64,000 nucleotides of DNA from Pterois miles (taxonomy: Eukaryota > Chordata > Actinopteri > Perciformes > Scorpaenidae). This document shows positions 33,379 to 45,494 of the stretch, one piece after another. A program made the translations under genes and the position numbers. Location: assembly GCA_947000775.1 (NCBI GenBank), contig CAMQGK010000242.1, forward strand, positions 4,399,001 to 4,463,000, in the 5' to 3' direction. The notes beneath the pieces were generated by a model. That model was not told the DNA's origin, did no database searches, and was given only the letters and a program-made list of their open reading frames with translations. Every line of letters starts with the position of its first letter. Position 1 is the first letter of the stretch.

Positions 33379-34310
33379 TAGGGATGCTAATTTTGAAAAA
33401 TGTTCTTAACCGATAACCGACCCTCGTTAACCGATTAACATTTAATTTAATTTAACATTTAACCGATAAGATTTGTGCCTCACATCCAGAGGTGCGCCAG
33501 CTGCAGTGTATGAGCACATCAGACGGCAGAGTCTCCAGTTCACCGTCAGGAGAGTTACTGTAGCAGCCACGGTGCTGCGTTCAATGTCTCCAGTTCACCG
33601 TCAGGAGAGTTACTGTAGCAGCCACGGTGCTGCGTTCAATGTCTCCAGTTCACCGTCAGGAGAGTTACTGTAGCAGCCACAGTGCTGCGTTCACTGTCTC
33701 CAGTTCACCGTCAGGAGAGTTACTGTAGCAGCCACGGTGCTGCGTTCACTGTCTCCAGTTCACCGTCAGGAGAGTTACTGTAGCAGCCACGGTGGTGCGT
33801 TCACTGTCTCCAGTTCACCGTCAGGAGAGTTACTGTAGCAGCCACGGTGGTGCGTTCACTGTCTCCAGTTCACCGTCAGGAGAGTTACTGTAGCAGCCAC
33901 GGTGGTGCGTTCACTGTCTCCAGTTCATTGTCAAGAGTGTTACTGTAGCAGCCACGGTGGTGCGTTCACTGTCTCCAGTTCACCGTCAGGAGAGTTACTG
34001 TAGCAGCCACGGTGGTGCGTTCACTGTCTCCAGTTCACCGTCAGGAGAGTTACTGTAGCAGCCACGGTGGTGCGTTCACTGTCTCCAGTTCACCGTCAGG
34101 AGAGTTACTGTAGCAGCCACGGTGGTGCGTTCACTGTCTCCAGTTCATTGTCAAGAGTGTTACTGTAGCAGCCATGGTGCTGCGTTCACTGTCTCCAGTT
34201 CATTGTCAAGAGTGTTACTGTAGCAGCCACGGTGGTGCGTTCACTATCTCCAGTTCATTGTCAAGAGTGTTACTGTAGCAGCCACGGTGCTGCATTCACT
34301 TTCTCCACAT
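33379..34310 (+). mobile_element. TAGGGATG hAT-like element (R4, copy 3) with 55-bp array
   Basis: Starts TAGGGATGCTAATTTTG, with TGTTCTTAACCGATAACCGA, CCCTCGTTAACCG and AACCGATAAGATTTGTGCCT. These are the reverse complement, in order, of the right end of the complete copy at 53218-54102. A minisatellite follows (33531-34310). The expected right end (..TAATTATTATTAACATCCCTA) is not found after the array, so the element is truncated or its right side has been replaced. Confidence 0.75.
33531..34310 (+). repeat. 55-bp minisatellite, array of about 14 units
   Basis: Unit of exactly 55 bases: GTCTCCAGTTCACCGTCAGG, AGAGTTACTGTAGCAGCCAC, GGTGGTGCGTTCACT. Two unit types alternate: type A has CACCGTCAGGAGAGT, type B has CATTGTCAAGAGTGT. 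B occurs at 33927, 34147, 34202 and 34257; the first two are four units apart. A second polymorphism, GGTGCTG or GGTGGTG, divides the array into an early and a late block. This suggests block duplication. The same unit, inverted, forms 53435-54005. Confidence 0.95.
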
Positions 34311-34654
34311 CACTGTCTCGCCGCACATTTACTTTAGTTTAGCAGGTTGTCAGCTGTGTGTCTGCCTGGATTAATGGTAGCGATTGTCTGACAAACACTG
34401 TGAGTGTTTGTGCTACTTTAGCAGCTGCTAGCGTTGCCAGTGGCTTAGTCACAGGATGCAGTACATTTACACATTTTGACACAAAACCAATCCAACATCA
34501 GAACTGCACCCATAACTACAGTTTGCTATTAAGAAATAACAGACCTTAAAATGCTGTGATTGGCCAATCAGAAGTTTTCAACACAACCGTGTAATAACCA
34601 GAGATACACATACATGCAACACCTCATTTTCTATTGAAGACATTGTGGACTACT
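34311..34654. other. Non-coding; R5 fragment at 34548-34605
   Basis: AATGCTGTGATTGGCCAATC with AGAAGTTTTCAACACAACCG is the inverse of the R5 block at 1286-1325. The rest is not recognised. Confidence 0.45.
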
Positions 34655-34883
34655 CATAGTGCAGTGGTTAGCACTCTCGCCTCACAGCAAGAGGGTCTCT
34701 CTGTGTGGAGTTTGCATGTTCTCCCCGTGGGTTTTCTCCGGGTACTTCGGCGGATGTGGATGTGAACGTGAATGGTTGTCTGTCTATATGTTGTCTGTCT
34801 CTATGTGCCCTGCTATGGACTGGTGATCTGTTTAGGGTGAACCCGCCTTTGCCCTATGCCAGCTGGGATCGGCTCCAGCCCCC
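34655..34883 (+). mobile_element. V-SINE-like element with damaged tRNA head
   Basis: GTGCAGTGGTTAGCACTCTC and GCCTCACAGCAAGAGGGTC form a tRNA-like head with A box. TGTGTGGAGTTTGCATGTTC, TCCCCGTGGGTTTTCTCCGG and GAATGGTTGTCTGTCT follow, then AGCTGGGATCGGCTCCAGCC. This order is that of V-SINE/DANA-Mermaid-type fish SINEs (recalled). The expected B box (GGTTCGAATCC) between the head and body is deleted. The 3' tail has become the array that follows. Confidence 0.7.
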
Positions 34884-35150
34884 GGATGGTTATGTTGTAG
34901 GATGGTTATGTTGTAGGATGGTTAATTTTGTAGGATGGTTATGTTGTAGGATGGTTATGGTTGTAGGATGGTTATGGTTGCAGGATGGTTATGGTTGCAG
35001 GATGGTTATGGATGTAGGATGGTTATGGTTGTAGGATGGTTATGGTTGTAGGATGGTTATGTTGTAGGATGGTTATGGTTGTAGGATGGTTATGTTGTAG
35101 GATGGTTATGGTTGTAGGATGGTTATGGTTGTAGGATGGTTATGTAGGAT
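34884..35150 (+). repeat. 17-bp minisatellite (GTTATGGTTGTAGGATG)n
   Basis: About 15 units of 16-18 bases, GGATGGTTATG(G)TTGTA with small indels and TTGCA variants. It begins exactly at the SINE's terminal CAGCCCCCGGATGG. SINEs of this kind normally end in GGATGG repeats, so the array probably grew from that tail (inference). Confidence 0.93.
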
Positions 35151-36409
35151 TTGTTTCAGTGAATTTGTGGCATTCACCGTGAATCTATAAAGAGAACTGG
35201 ATACAGCGGTGGAGGCTCACGTTCATTCCTATGAGAGTTGCTCAGCGGTACATGAAGCCAGAATGGCCCAAGGGCATCACGTGACGGACACTGTATGGCC
35301 ACTACAAAAGTCCAGCACTCGTCCTGGGGACTTGGTCCAGACCTGTTGTAGTCAAGTCATGTACAGATATTCTACCTGTCTCTGCAAGGCAAAAAAACAC
35401 TTTATACTTTCTACTTAAAACATTTTGGGGATCTATTATATTGGTAAAAATGTAATATAATATTATTAACTGTTTTCATTAGTGTATAATTTACCTGAAA
35501 CTAAGAATTGTTTTTGTTAGCTTAGAATGAAATGTTATATGTACATAGGGAGTTGGTCCTCCATGTTTCTACAGTAGCCCAGAATGGACAAACCAATCTC
35601 TGACTCTGGAGAGACTCTCATTACATTACATCCAGAGACTTACATTACCTGACAGCCCTTATTGCAGCATTTATACATAGATGTATTTACAGATGACACA
35701 TGGAAATAAAGAAAGGCATTTTTATTACACGCTAACCGCCTTTATAGGCCTTCTCATGTGAACGGGCTGGTCAGTTCACATCCACTGAGAATGGACTTGA
35801 GATTTGCATGTTCATCGAGGGAGAAAGAGTAGCGGTCAATTTAAAGGAATACAAGACACAAATTATTATTCTAAGCAGAGTATTTTTATGTCTAAAAACA
35901 TATCTGGAGGCGGTTTTCAAGCAATAGTTGTACGTGGTGGGAATTACACTCGTTCTTCCCAAGACTTAGATGAGAAGTTCAATAAACCACTCTCATGCCT
36001 GAAGCTGGACCTGATGGTTAAGCGTAGCTTAGCATGAAGCCTGGAAGTTATCTATGGCACAGAGGAATAAACTATATCAGGCTGGTTTCGGCCTTTCATG
36101 GGATTTGTAGCTGATAATAAAAGCACAGAATATCATCCGCTTTATCCTGACTGTATTAAATAAATATGGTTGAATAGTGAAAGTTTTTCCAGATGTCCAG
36201 GTCATATAACTGTTTGAAATACTGTATTTCAATATGTAAAACAAAACCAAGAATGAAACATATTCGACTGGTTTTATAGGATTATGGGATAGGAGAAAAT
36301 AGTTTCCTCGCAGATCTTTTTTTTTCCCTTTTTCTTGAGAATATCCACCTGTAAAATGCATTGGACTGTCTTTTTGGAAGTCACAGCCCACAATTACCGT
36401 GAAGTCTAC
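35151..36409. other. Non-coding, no firm element
   Basis: 35540-35640 (CTCCATGTTTCTACAGTAGC, CCAGAATGGACAAACCAA) resembles a dispersed teleost sequence recalled from memory; a single copy here. No exon is seen. Confidence 0.35.
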
Positions 36410-36830
36410 ACACCATTTAAAAGGCATATCAGCCGGCACATAAGCTGGATGCCTCGCTCAGTTCAAGTGGTAAAAGCAGCGTGTATGCCGACCTCAATCA
36501 CATGGCTGCTACAAGCACAACAGGGTAAATGATGCCAAGCAAAAATGCAATCTTTAATTGATGAATAAAGTATATATTTAGCATACAGCAGAGCAACCAG
36601 CAGGTGACTGCCGGTATCATTTTGTCTCTGTGGCATCGTTATCTCATCAACAATTAATGGCACAATAAACCCTGACTGCTCTGACAGAGCCATGCTTTGT
36701 TTTAGGTGACGCCTTCTCCCGCCAGCAAATGTTTTCCCCTCCATTTAAGAGGTATGCTCCTCCCTCGCTGCTCATCATCACTTCTCGCCAGATGTGTCCT
36801 GGCTATATGGAAAGGAGCGCACCCAGTGAT
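36410..36830. other. Single-copy-looking non-coding DNA
   Basis: No repeat or exon. Contains CTTTAATTGATGAATAAA and CATCAACAATTAATGGCAC. See findings for a possible conserved non-coding element. Confidence 0.35.
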
Positions 36831-37330
36831 GGGACACAAAACACGGTACTTTGTATTTCATGTGAAACCAACAATGTGTAGCTGTCTTTGTGTTCACAAT
36901 CTTACATTTCACTTTCACTTTCACTCCACACAATCTTTTTCCCTAAACTTAACCAAGTGGTTTTGTTACCTTAATGTAAAGTCCTTATCTTTTATTGGCT
37001 GAAAACAGGAGCTAACAATACAGTAAATGTGCTGCAGAACCCAATTACTGAGCTAAAAGAGGCTATAAGCTTTGTAAAGCTGAAGAATTGTGTGATAATT
37101 ATCACTGCCAGGAGATTATGCATTTGGTTGTGTGTGCGTGCACCACTGTGACAAATGTCACGAACAATAACAAAAGTCAACAACGGTCTCAAACAACGGT
37201 CTCCTTTAAAGTCCAGTGTTTTTTTCTTGCTTAGTTAGTAATATATCACTAACTCTTACCGTAGCATTTATCGTGGCATTTCTACGCCTTTTCGCGTGAA
37301 CGGGTTGGTTAAACAGTCAACATGAACCAT
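36831..37330 (+). repeat. R1 fragments
   Basis: 36905-36985 has TTTTTCCCTAAACTTAACC, AAGTGGTTTTGTTACC. 37130-37310 has AAAGTCAACAACGGTCTC and TAGTAATATATCACTAACTC and the block TTCGCGTGAACGGG. These are R1-like words but diverged. Confidence 0.4.
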
Positions 37331-38283
37331 CACAGTAAACTCCAAAAAAATGTTTCTGTTTCTCTTTAATTCAAACAACAGAAGTGTGTATTGATTCTAT
37401 TTAAGGAAACAGTATTGATTGACTGTCCAGCCCAATGTGTAAATGCAAATCTATCCCATATTGTCTGTATTTCATTTATCATTCACCATTCAAATGCTTG
37501 AATATGTGCTTTCAATTTTTCAACCCGAGCCTGCTGACAGTGATTTATTGGATTAACTACATTTATTCCACTCTGAAATTCATTACCTGAATCTGTCATT
37601 TAAAAAGAAACGTCTCTTTCCATTATGGGTTTAGGTTTTCAGTAATTATGTCGCAGGTATCTCCTGCAAGAAGTTAGTAAACCTTTCTAATTGCAGTATT
37701 GGATTGCTCATGCCTTGCTGCAAACCATTAAATAAATGTCTCGAGGAGCCAGATATATACGCTGTGAGGTAGTTAATTAGAATGGAGCAATGCCCGCGGT
37801 TAAGACACCCCATAATATAACTATAATGCTTGAGAGATCTCAACCTCTCTGACTGGAGGAGCTGCGTTTTTACGTCTGAGATCGAGCTTCATTCATCAAA
37901 TCCTTTAGTCGCCACTTCAAGATTTTGGAAGAATAATTTCCGATGTTCAGCTTCTCTCTCAGTTCATTATTTACCCACCTGCTTTCTCTCTCTTGTCCTC
38001 CTCATATCTGTTTTACACTCCTCCCTGGCCTCTCCATCTATTCATCTCCATCCCTTTCTATCTCTTTGTTTCTATCTTAGAAATTCCTTAACGGCACTTT
38101 TCCTTTTTTTATTCGTAGCAAGACGGAGATTGATTGAGTGAACAGCAATAAAGAGACAAGAGGCGAAGGGAGAGTAAGAGTGAAGGAGTGAAAGAGCAGG
38201 GAGGGTGGAAAAAAAAAGAGAAGTGAAAAATCTCTGAGCCATAATCTTCACTCAGCCTGGAGAAGCTCTGCCAAGCTGACCGA
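37331..38283. other. Non-coding; 37540-37850 single-copy in appearance
   Basis: No exon is seen. 37975-38070 is pyrimidine-rich. 37540-37850 has TAATTA-rich, repeat-free sequence and is listed in findings. Confidence 0.4.

Positions 38284-38342
<59 letters not shown>
38284..38342. repeat. (CA)29 microsatellite
   Basis: Perfect ACACAC tract. 38425-38530 further on is TG-rich but imperfect. Confidence 0.97.
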
Positions 38343-38345
<3 letters not shown>

Positions 38346-39547
38346 CCAGGCTAAGTTTAAGACAGAGTGGAAATCAATGCAACCACTATACCACTATGCA
38401 TGATAATGAGAATCACTGTTCCTCAGCATGTGTGTGTGTGTATGTGGCAGCTTGACAGAGGATGTGTGTGTGTGTACGAGCATCTGTTTGTGTGGATATC
38501 TGCAGAGTGTGTGTTTGTGTGTGTGTGTGTGGTCTAATCCTAACTAAGCCTATGGATGTGTGTCAGGCTCTGATACAGAGTCATAGGCTGATTGGTGTAT
38601 CTGCCCCGAGAATATGTGTGTGCACGTCTATATGAGTGTGTGCATCTGTGTTGCGGTGTCGCTGCAATGCAATGACAGTGAGTTCAGGTTCAACAAAAAG
38701 TCACTTTATTAAGAGTGCCAGGAAAAGGGCAGGGGTAGTAAGTGAAACTAAGCCTCTTCCTGGTCATGCTATCTTTGCTCAGAGGAAATGGAAGCAGAAG
38801 GGGAGGGGGGGGGGGGGGGGTGGCGGCGGCTACGAGGTGGAGGTTAAAGACAGGGCTGTGCAGCTACAAACGGCGCTAACCTGTCCAGATCCAGCGCTTG
38901 AAGTCGCGATCCAAAATCGTTATTCCTGGTCATGCAGCAGGTTCCAAGAAATCCATAAACCCACGGCTGAATCTGACATGTTGGGCAGTTCATCAGCAGC
39001 TTATTCCTCACATTAGAGACGTCTGGCTGCCGTATGGTGGAACATTAAGGTGTTAAATGAGTGCAGGACTGTCTTTATTTTAACTCCATCACCTTTAATC
39101 TACATTTAATGTATGCAACTATTCTGCATTTCCAAAATATGTTTAGGGGAAAGGATTATTACTCTTTAGACAGAGCATCAATATTGTACGACTTTGCCAA
39201 CCACCAAAGTTTTCTGGGTAGTATTTTCTGGTGGCTAAACTGTGATAAAGTCGTGATGATGGCATTATGATCATTAAAGGGACAGCATGTAGAAGAGCTG
39301 CTTGAGTATGGCAAAAATCATAAGCACGAATATTTAACACGATTACTCATTGACTTTGAATTTTAAAGTTAAATGCATACATTTGGTGCACTTTGAGAAC
39401 AAAATTAAGATGCTCGATCTATGAAGAATTTAAAGCTCTTGTAAACAATTTAATCATAAACAGGGAGCGAGAAGAAAGGACACAGTGAGCATTAAGCGAC
39501 GAGATCCAGGCAAGGGATGCTTTAAAGCTCCACCTTCACCCCAGGCC
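38343..39547. other. Non-coding; G16 at 38805-38820
   Basis: A run of 16 G followed by TGGCGGCGGC. The forward open frame 38636-39016 crosses the G run and is Gly-rich only for that reason. No exon is called. Confidence 0.45.
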
Positions 39548-39860
39548 TTACTAAGCTGACTTACAGTAGACTGTAAACTGTCTTAAACCTGCATTATTAT
39601 CTAACAGCCAGTAGGTGGCGACTCCTCTAGTTGCAAAAAGAAGTCTGACTGAAGTTAAAATGAGCCTTCTTCTTATTTCATTTATCACCTCAGTAAACAT
39701 CAGGGCCACCGCTCCCACCATGCCCATCATGAGCTGTGCATTGGGCACCAAGTGCCGGAGGGGGCACCAAAATGATCATCATCATAATAAGGGTCCGAAA
39801 TTAACACCTGTCAAGCGCCAAATGGAAACTCTACCTGCATTTGGAGTAACTTTCTGAAGG
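39548..39860 (-). repeat. R7 copy and R10-like fragment
   Basis: The reverse strand reads CAGACTTCTTTTTGCAACTA, GAGGAGTCGCCACCTACTGG, CTGTTAGATAATAATGCAGG, matching the R7 end at 30960-31000. 39790-39850 contains AATTAACACCTGTC and CTCTACCTGCATTTGG, related to R10. Confidence 0.5.
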
Positions 39861-40547
39861 CTATCCACCACAGACGGGTAAACATTTGTACCAAAATCAT
39901 GATAGTCACACAGGCTACACATACAGGCCATGCAACAGCTTAGGAGATGTTGGGTTGGTTACTTTTTCAGAGATCCTTGATTGATTCATTCAAGAAGAGG
40001 ATTCACTCTTGTGGAAATAACTGAACTGAACAAACTGATCAGAGATCCTTTATGGATTTGTTTGGCAAGATGATTTACTCGTGGAGGAAAAAACTGAACA
40101 GAACAAACTGAATTTCTATCTTATGTTTCTTAAATCTCTGAAAAGTCGCATTTTAAATTGAACTCTGGACTCTATTTACGGTGAACTTGCGTTTTATTAA
40201 TTGACACTTAACTCCCCAGATCCACTTTGTTTGAACCAATCCAACAGCATCCGATCAAGTTATAGGAGAAAACCATGAAGAAGTAACATTACGTTACGAC
40301 GTCACGGAGACTACGTCCACTTCTTATGTACAGTCAGTGCTTTAAAGCGTGCAAGCTGCTGGGTTACATCTCCGTTTGTTTTGGTACAAGAACGCATAAA
40401 AATTGTTGTGGGATTTTCCAGGTCGTCTACCTCCAGAAGGTTTACCCTCCTCCTTCCAAAGATCCATGCAAGTTGGTGGAAACAATCTGTACATGTGGCC
40501 TGTCCAGTCTTTCTAGATTTCAGCCTTGTCTTACGTTCTGTTGCATA
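39861..40547. other. Non-coding, no recognised element
   Basis: 39970-40110 has an internal duplication: CAGAGATCCTT(G/T)AT, GATTCA(C/T)T..GTGGA and ACTGAAC(T/A)GAACAAACTGA each occur twice about 75-80 bases apart. Confidence 0.45.
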
Positions 40548-40595
40548 AGATAAGATAAGATAAGATGAACCTTTATTAATCTCCGGACCACAATT
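40548..40595 (-). mobile_element. Ultra-short LINE 3' tail, TCTTATC type
   Basis: Reverse strand: GGTCCGGAGATTAATAAAGG then TTCATCTTATCTTATCTTATC. Same family and orientation as 6886, 7404 and 58776. TSD not resolved. Confidence 0.55.
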
Positions 40596-40829
40596 AGCTT
40601 CCAAACTAGATATGATGTCATAAAATCTTGCATGAGATTTAAGGCTCTTCAGTTTTTTTATTGTTAAACTCTGCACATACATCATTCAGTGAAGGCCCTG
40701 AGTGGAGGGGGACTTTAAATCCTGTGGACTTGGGGCTGAGTGCCACAGAGACAGGGTAGGAAGTCAGTATATGATAGACAGACTAACACGTTGCTGGGTT
40801 CATTTCATGGCTTCTAACATATACTGTTG
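40596..40829. other. Non-coding
   Basis: Nothing recognised. Confidence 0.35.
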
Positions 40830-41310
40830 AATAACCAGCCTGTTCGCATGACAAGGCATGCGAATGATGCACAAGGTGAAAGCATGCAATAAGATCATTG
40901 TTTTTGTTTTTGGTGTGTCATATGTAGGCCATGGAGTCTGACTGCAGTGTAAATGTATCCATGTGAATAGGCTAAACACAGGACTGTCAGCCAGGAGAAC
41001 GCTGTTTTCTTTTGTAAGTCACATAGTCGAGTAGTGACATGTTTACGTACTTATCTTACGGCCAACCACGATGTTTCTACTGAACCTAACCTAACCTACG
41101 GCCATTTTATATTAGGTATAATTCATTCTTATTGTGCCTGAATATCTCCTCACCAAATTGGTGTATATATGACTGGCACAGTAATTTGTTAGTCATTTCA
41201 CATGCTAAAAGAACACTGTTCTTGCTTTCAGAATGTCATTTGTATGCCATGTAGTCTGTACTGACTGAAGTGTAAATGCATCTGCATAAATATGTGACAT
41301 TCAGATCTAG
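40830..41310 (+). repeat. R1 copies
   Basis: GTAGGCCATGGAGTCTGACT, AAATGTATCCATGTGAATAG, GGACTGTCAGCCAGGAGAAC and TTTGTAAGTCACATAG (to 41030), then again AATGTCATTTGTATGCCATG, TAGTCTGTACTGACTG and AAATGCATCTGCATAAATAT (41230-41295). Confidence 0.6.
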
Positions 41311-41329
41311 TGATGTATGCTGGATGTGA

Positions 41330-41674
41330 TTATCATAAAGTGGGCATATCTGTAAAGGGGAGACTCGTGGGTACCCACAGAACCCAGAATCATTCACATA
41401 TCTTGAGGTCAGAGGTCCAGGGACCCCTACCTTTGAAAATGGTCATGCCAGTTTTTCTCACCCAGATTTAGAGTACGTTTGGAGTGTTATTTAGCGACAC
41501 TCTAGCATGACATGGTTGGTACCAGTGGGTTCTTTAGGTTCATATGATGCCAGTATCTTCACTCTAGTTTTAAAACTGAGTCCACTACAATCTAAAAATC
41601 ACAGGTTGTGTTAATGTGTTAAAGAAATTAGTGGCTTTAAAACTATTTAGCGTTAACGCATTAACTTTGACATA
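41330..41674 (+). mobile_element. GGGCTGTCAA element, right half (R2)
   Basis: TGATTATCATAAAGTGGGCA, AAAGGGGAGACTCGTGGGTA, CTTGAGGTCAGAGGTCCAGG, ATGACATGGTTGGTACC, AAGAAATTAGTGGCTTTAAA and GCGTTAACGCATTAACTTTG. It stops at TTTGACATATAG, so the terminal CAGCCCTA is lost and R1 sequence follows at once. Confidence 0.75.
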
Positions 41675-41684
41675 TAGAAGACCA

Positions 41685-41838
41685 GTGTTTGTGTCCCAAA
41701 GTGTTGTTAGTTATGTGACATGTTTACATGCATATTTTACTTATTTTAAACACAACCGTGATGTTTTTCTTAAACCTAAGTAGTTTTGTTGTCTAAACAT
41801 AACCACGATCGTTTCATGGTAACGATGCTGCGTTAAAT
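41685..41838 (+). repeat. R1 copy between two R2 pieces
   Basis: GTGTTTGTGTCCCAAAGTGT, GTGACATGTTTACATGC, ACCGTGATGTTTTTCTTAAA, AGTAGTTTTGTTGTCTAAAC. Confidence 0.6.
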
Positions 41839-41848
41839 GACACACACC

Positions 41849-41957
41849 AGCTTTAAAACAGCCCGCTACAACCTAAAAATCACAAGTTGTGTTAATGCGT
41901 CAAAGAAATTAGTAGCGTTAAAAATAATTTGCATTACTATCGCGCTGACAGCCCTAA
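41849..41957 (+). mobile_element. GGGCTGTCAA element, right terminus (R2)
   Basis: AGCTTTAAAACAGCCCGCTA, CAACCTAAAAATCACAAGTT, AAAGAAATTAGTAGCGTTAA and the end CGCGCTGACAGCCCTAA. It repeats the last third of 41330-41674, here with the true end. Confidence 0.75.
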
Positions 41958-43199
<1,242 letters not shown>

Positions 43200-43515
43200 T
43201 TCAAGGAATAGTCCACTGAATCTTTTGAATATCACACGCTAAAAGTTTGCACCTAACAATTATTTTCATTGCCGATTAAGCCATCAATTATTTTCTTGAT
43301 TAATCGATTCGTTATTTCATCTCTAAAATGTGAGAATATGGTGCAAATGTGGATCAGTGTTTCTTAAAGCCCAAGGTGACGTCCTCAACTCGTCCTCGTT
43401 TTGTCCACAACTCAAAGATATTCAGTTTACTGTCGTAGAGGAAGAAAGAATCCAGAAAATATTCACATTTAAGAAGCTGAAATCAGAAAATTTTGACTTT
43501 TTTTATCACTGAAAC
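43200..43515 (+). repeat. R8 interspersed repeat, forward copy
   Basis: ATTATTTTCTTGATTAATCG, GATCAGTGTTTCTTAAAGCC, GACGTCCTCAACTCG, TTTTGTCCACAACTCAAAGA and TTCACATTTAAGAAGCTGAA. The inverse occurs at 45495-45665 and 45835-46165. Confidence 0.7.
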
Positions 43516-43549
43516 TGATTATTTTTTTGTTATTATTATGACAGCTAAT

Positions 43550-43875
43550 TTATTAATCAAAAAAAATGTGAAAAATGTTCCAAAACATTGTGAGAAATGT
43601 CTGAAAAGGTTATGAAAAATAGAGCATTTTGTGAAAAATATCTGAAAGTGTCTGGAAAAAAACTGCGAGGAATGTCTGAAAAATATATGAAAATTGTTTG
43701 GAAAAATGTCTGGAGCATGTTACAAAATATCTGAAAATGTCTGTAAAATATTCAAAAAATGTGAAAAATGTCTGAAAAATTTGTGAGAAATTTATGAAAA
43801 ATATAAGATGATTTTGTGAAAAATACTGAAAATGTCGAAGAAATGTCTGAAAAATGTCAGAAGAATGTGTGAAAC
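43550..43875 (+). repeat. AT-rich minisatellite, GTGAAAAATGTCTGAAAA family
   Basis: Irregular units of 10-20 bases, mostly TGTCTGAAAAA and TGTGAAAAATG, with no long exact period. The short Met-Ser-Lys-Lys frame at its end is not a gene. Confidence 0.8.
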
Positions 43876-44678
43876 ATGTCGTGATTATGCAATACTCGTC
43901 GTGGTCGGGTTCAAACCTGCAGCCTTCACTGTGAGTCTAAACACATCCAGGTCAGGTGAGGAGGAAAACTCTAAATTGTTCATAAAGTGCGATTGTTTGT
44001 TCGTGGGCTGTGACAGAACCGAGGGACGTGAACCAAGAAGTCAAACTGACCTGAAAACAAAGACAGTCCAACTCCTTGTTGCATACAAATATGTGTAAAC
44101 TCTCAATTCTTATTAATCACTTGTTTTTCCCTTCTGCAAGGAGGCACCTGCTGGTTAAACAGATCACTTTGACTTTGCAGATCAAGACACACAAAGGTTT
44201 TAGGTTACTTACTATACTTTATTTCTTACCTGTTTTACTGTTTGTGATGCATTATTTTCATTTAAATGCTGAAAGTGTGGTTAGAAGTAACGTTACGTCT
44301 GAAAAAACACCCCTCAGCCCTTCTCACTTTTTAACCAGATTTAGCTCTGTTTTAACCTTGCTGTCTAGACATCTTTTGACCTGCACACCACGTAGATGTT
44401 GGGTCAGGGGACGCTGGGAATATCAGTGACAAGACGCCCAACAGGAGCAACAAAGGCAGCCGAGAGAGTTTGAGGTTATAAGACGTCATCTGATCTGCAG
44501 ATTCGACCGCGAGCTGACGACGAACCAGACGGTAGGAAATGGAGACGCTTTTTCCACAACGCAACACAGCCAATCATGTGGCATTTTACACTCACAGACG
44601 GCCACAAAGTGGCGGCTGGTGTGTGAAACATTCGATGAGTTCAGCCTGTGAGCGCTCGGCCAATGTGGTGCTGCGTGA
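43876..44678. other. Non-coding, no recognised element
   Basis: 43895-43925 contains GGTCGGGTTCAAACCTGCAG, which looks like a B box, but no A box precedes it at the right distance. No exon is seen. Confidence 0.4.
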
Positions 44679-45060
44679 TTTTTTTTTTTTTTTTTTTTAA
44701 TAAATGTGGCCTTTTGTCTGTGCGAACCTGTCAAAATTAGATTAGTTTTCCACAGCAAGCATGGCCTTTACACATATACAAACACACTCTGAGAAACACA
44801 TAGACAGCTGGGTGTACACACACACACACACACACACACACTCTGGGATAGACTTCCTATGTGTGAGGCCAATTCATTTTGCCACAAGTGGTCCCAGATT
44901 GGATCTGGTCAGAGTCCCATTACGCCTCACCTTGGCTGACCTTAAGCCCCCCACCCCCCCAACACACACACACTTATACATGCACACATACACACAAACA
45001 CACACATGCTCAAAACTATATTCAGGCACACACACACACACACAGGTAGTCTCTCGAAGA
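44679..45060. repeat. T20 and interrupted CA tracts
   Basis: T20 at 44679-44698, (CA)13 at 44816-44841 and CA-rich 44960-45045. Confidence 0.85.
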
Positions 45061-45494
45061 CACAGGTCAGGTCATCAGCCACACACACGGAGAGCGTTAT
45101 TGATTATGTGTAACGTTATCTAGATGGGATCATTTCTATTGATTTAGACATAGGGGTCACTCTGATCAATGCTATCAGCTCGTCTGCTGTGTCATTAGAG
45201 CAGACTGAGTGCCAAAATATCCGACTATCTTTCCTTCCTCTTTAGAAAAGGCCACAGAGCAGGAGGAGGAATTACTCGTTTGATCTCAGGTATCAACAGT
45301 GGCCCGACACTGCCGACGTGCCCTGGAGCAAGGGCATCTACGTGTCATCTGTGCTTACGCCGTGCAGACTTGTACAGGACGTTAGCTAACAACAGAGATA
45401 ACAGGAAGTAGTTTGTGTCCTCTGCGACCTCTGAGGGAACAGTCAGCATTGTAGTTCATTCAGTTCTGCTCATTTTTGATCTGGTGTTGTATGT
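45061..45494. other. Non-coding; SINE-like scrap at 45310-45345
   Basis: GACGTGCCCTGGAGCAAGGG resembles the TGCCCTTGAGCAAGGCA body of fish tRNA-derived SINEs; no head or tail. Confidence 0.3.

Noticed and set aside
32966..33409. Forward open frame of 147 codons
   Set aside because: Passes through TG and CA tracts and into the hAT-like element end; no domain.
33531..34310. CRISPR-like array (regular repeats)
   Set aside because: The whole 55-bp unit repeats with no unique spacers; it is a minisatellite inside a transposon in a vertebrate genome.
38636..39016. Gly-rich forward open frame of 126 codons
   Set aside because: Glycines come from G16; no family resemblance.
40311..40685. Reverse open frame of 124 codons
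   Set aside because: Runs through the LINE tail at 40548-40595 and has no recognisable domain or splice sites.
43895..43925. B-box-like GGTTCAAACC as part of a tRNA or SINE
   Set aside because: No A box at a suitable distance and no SINE body.
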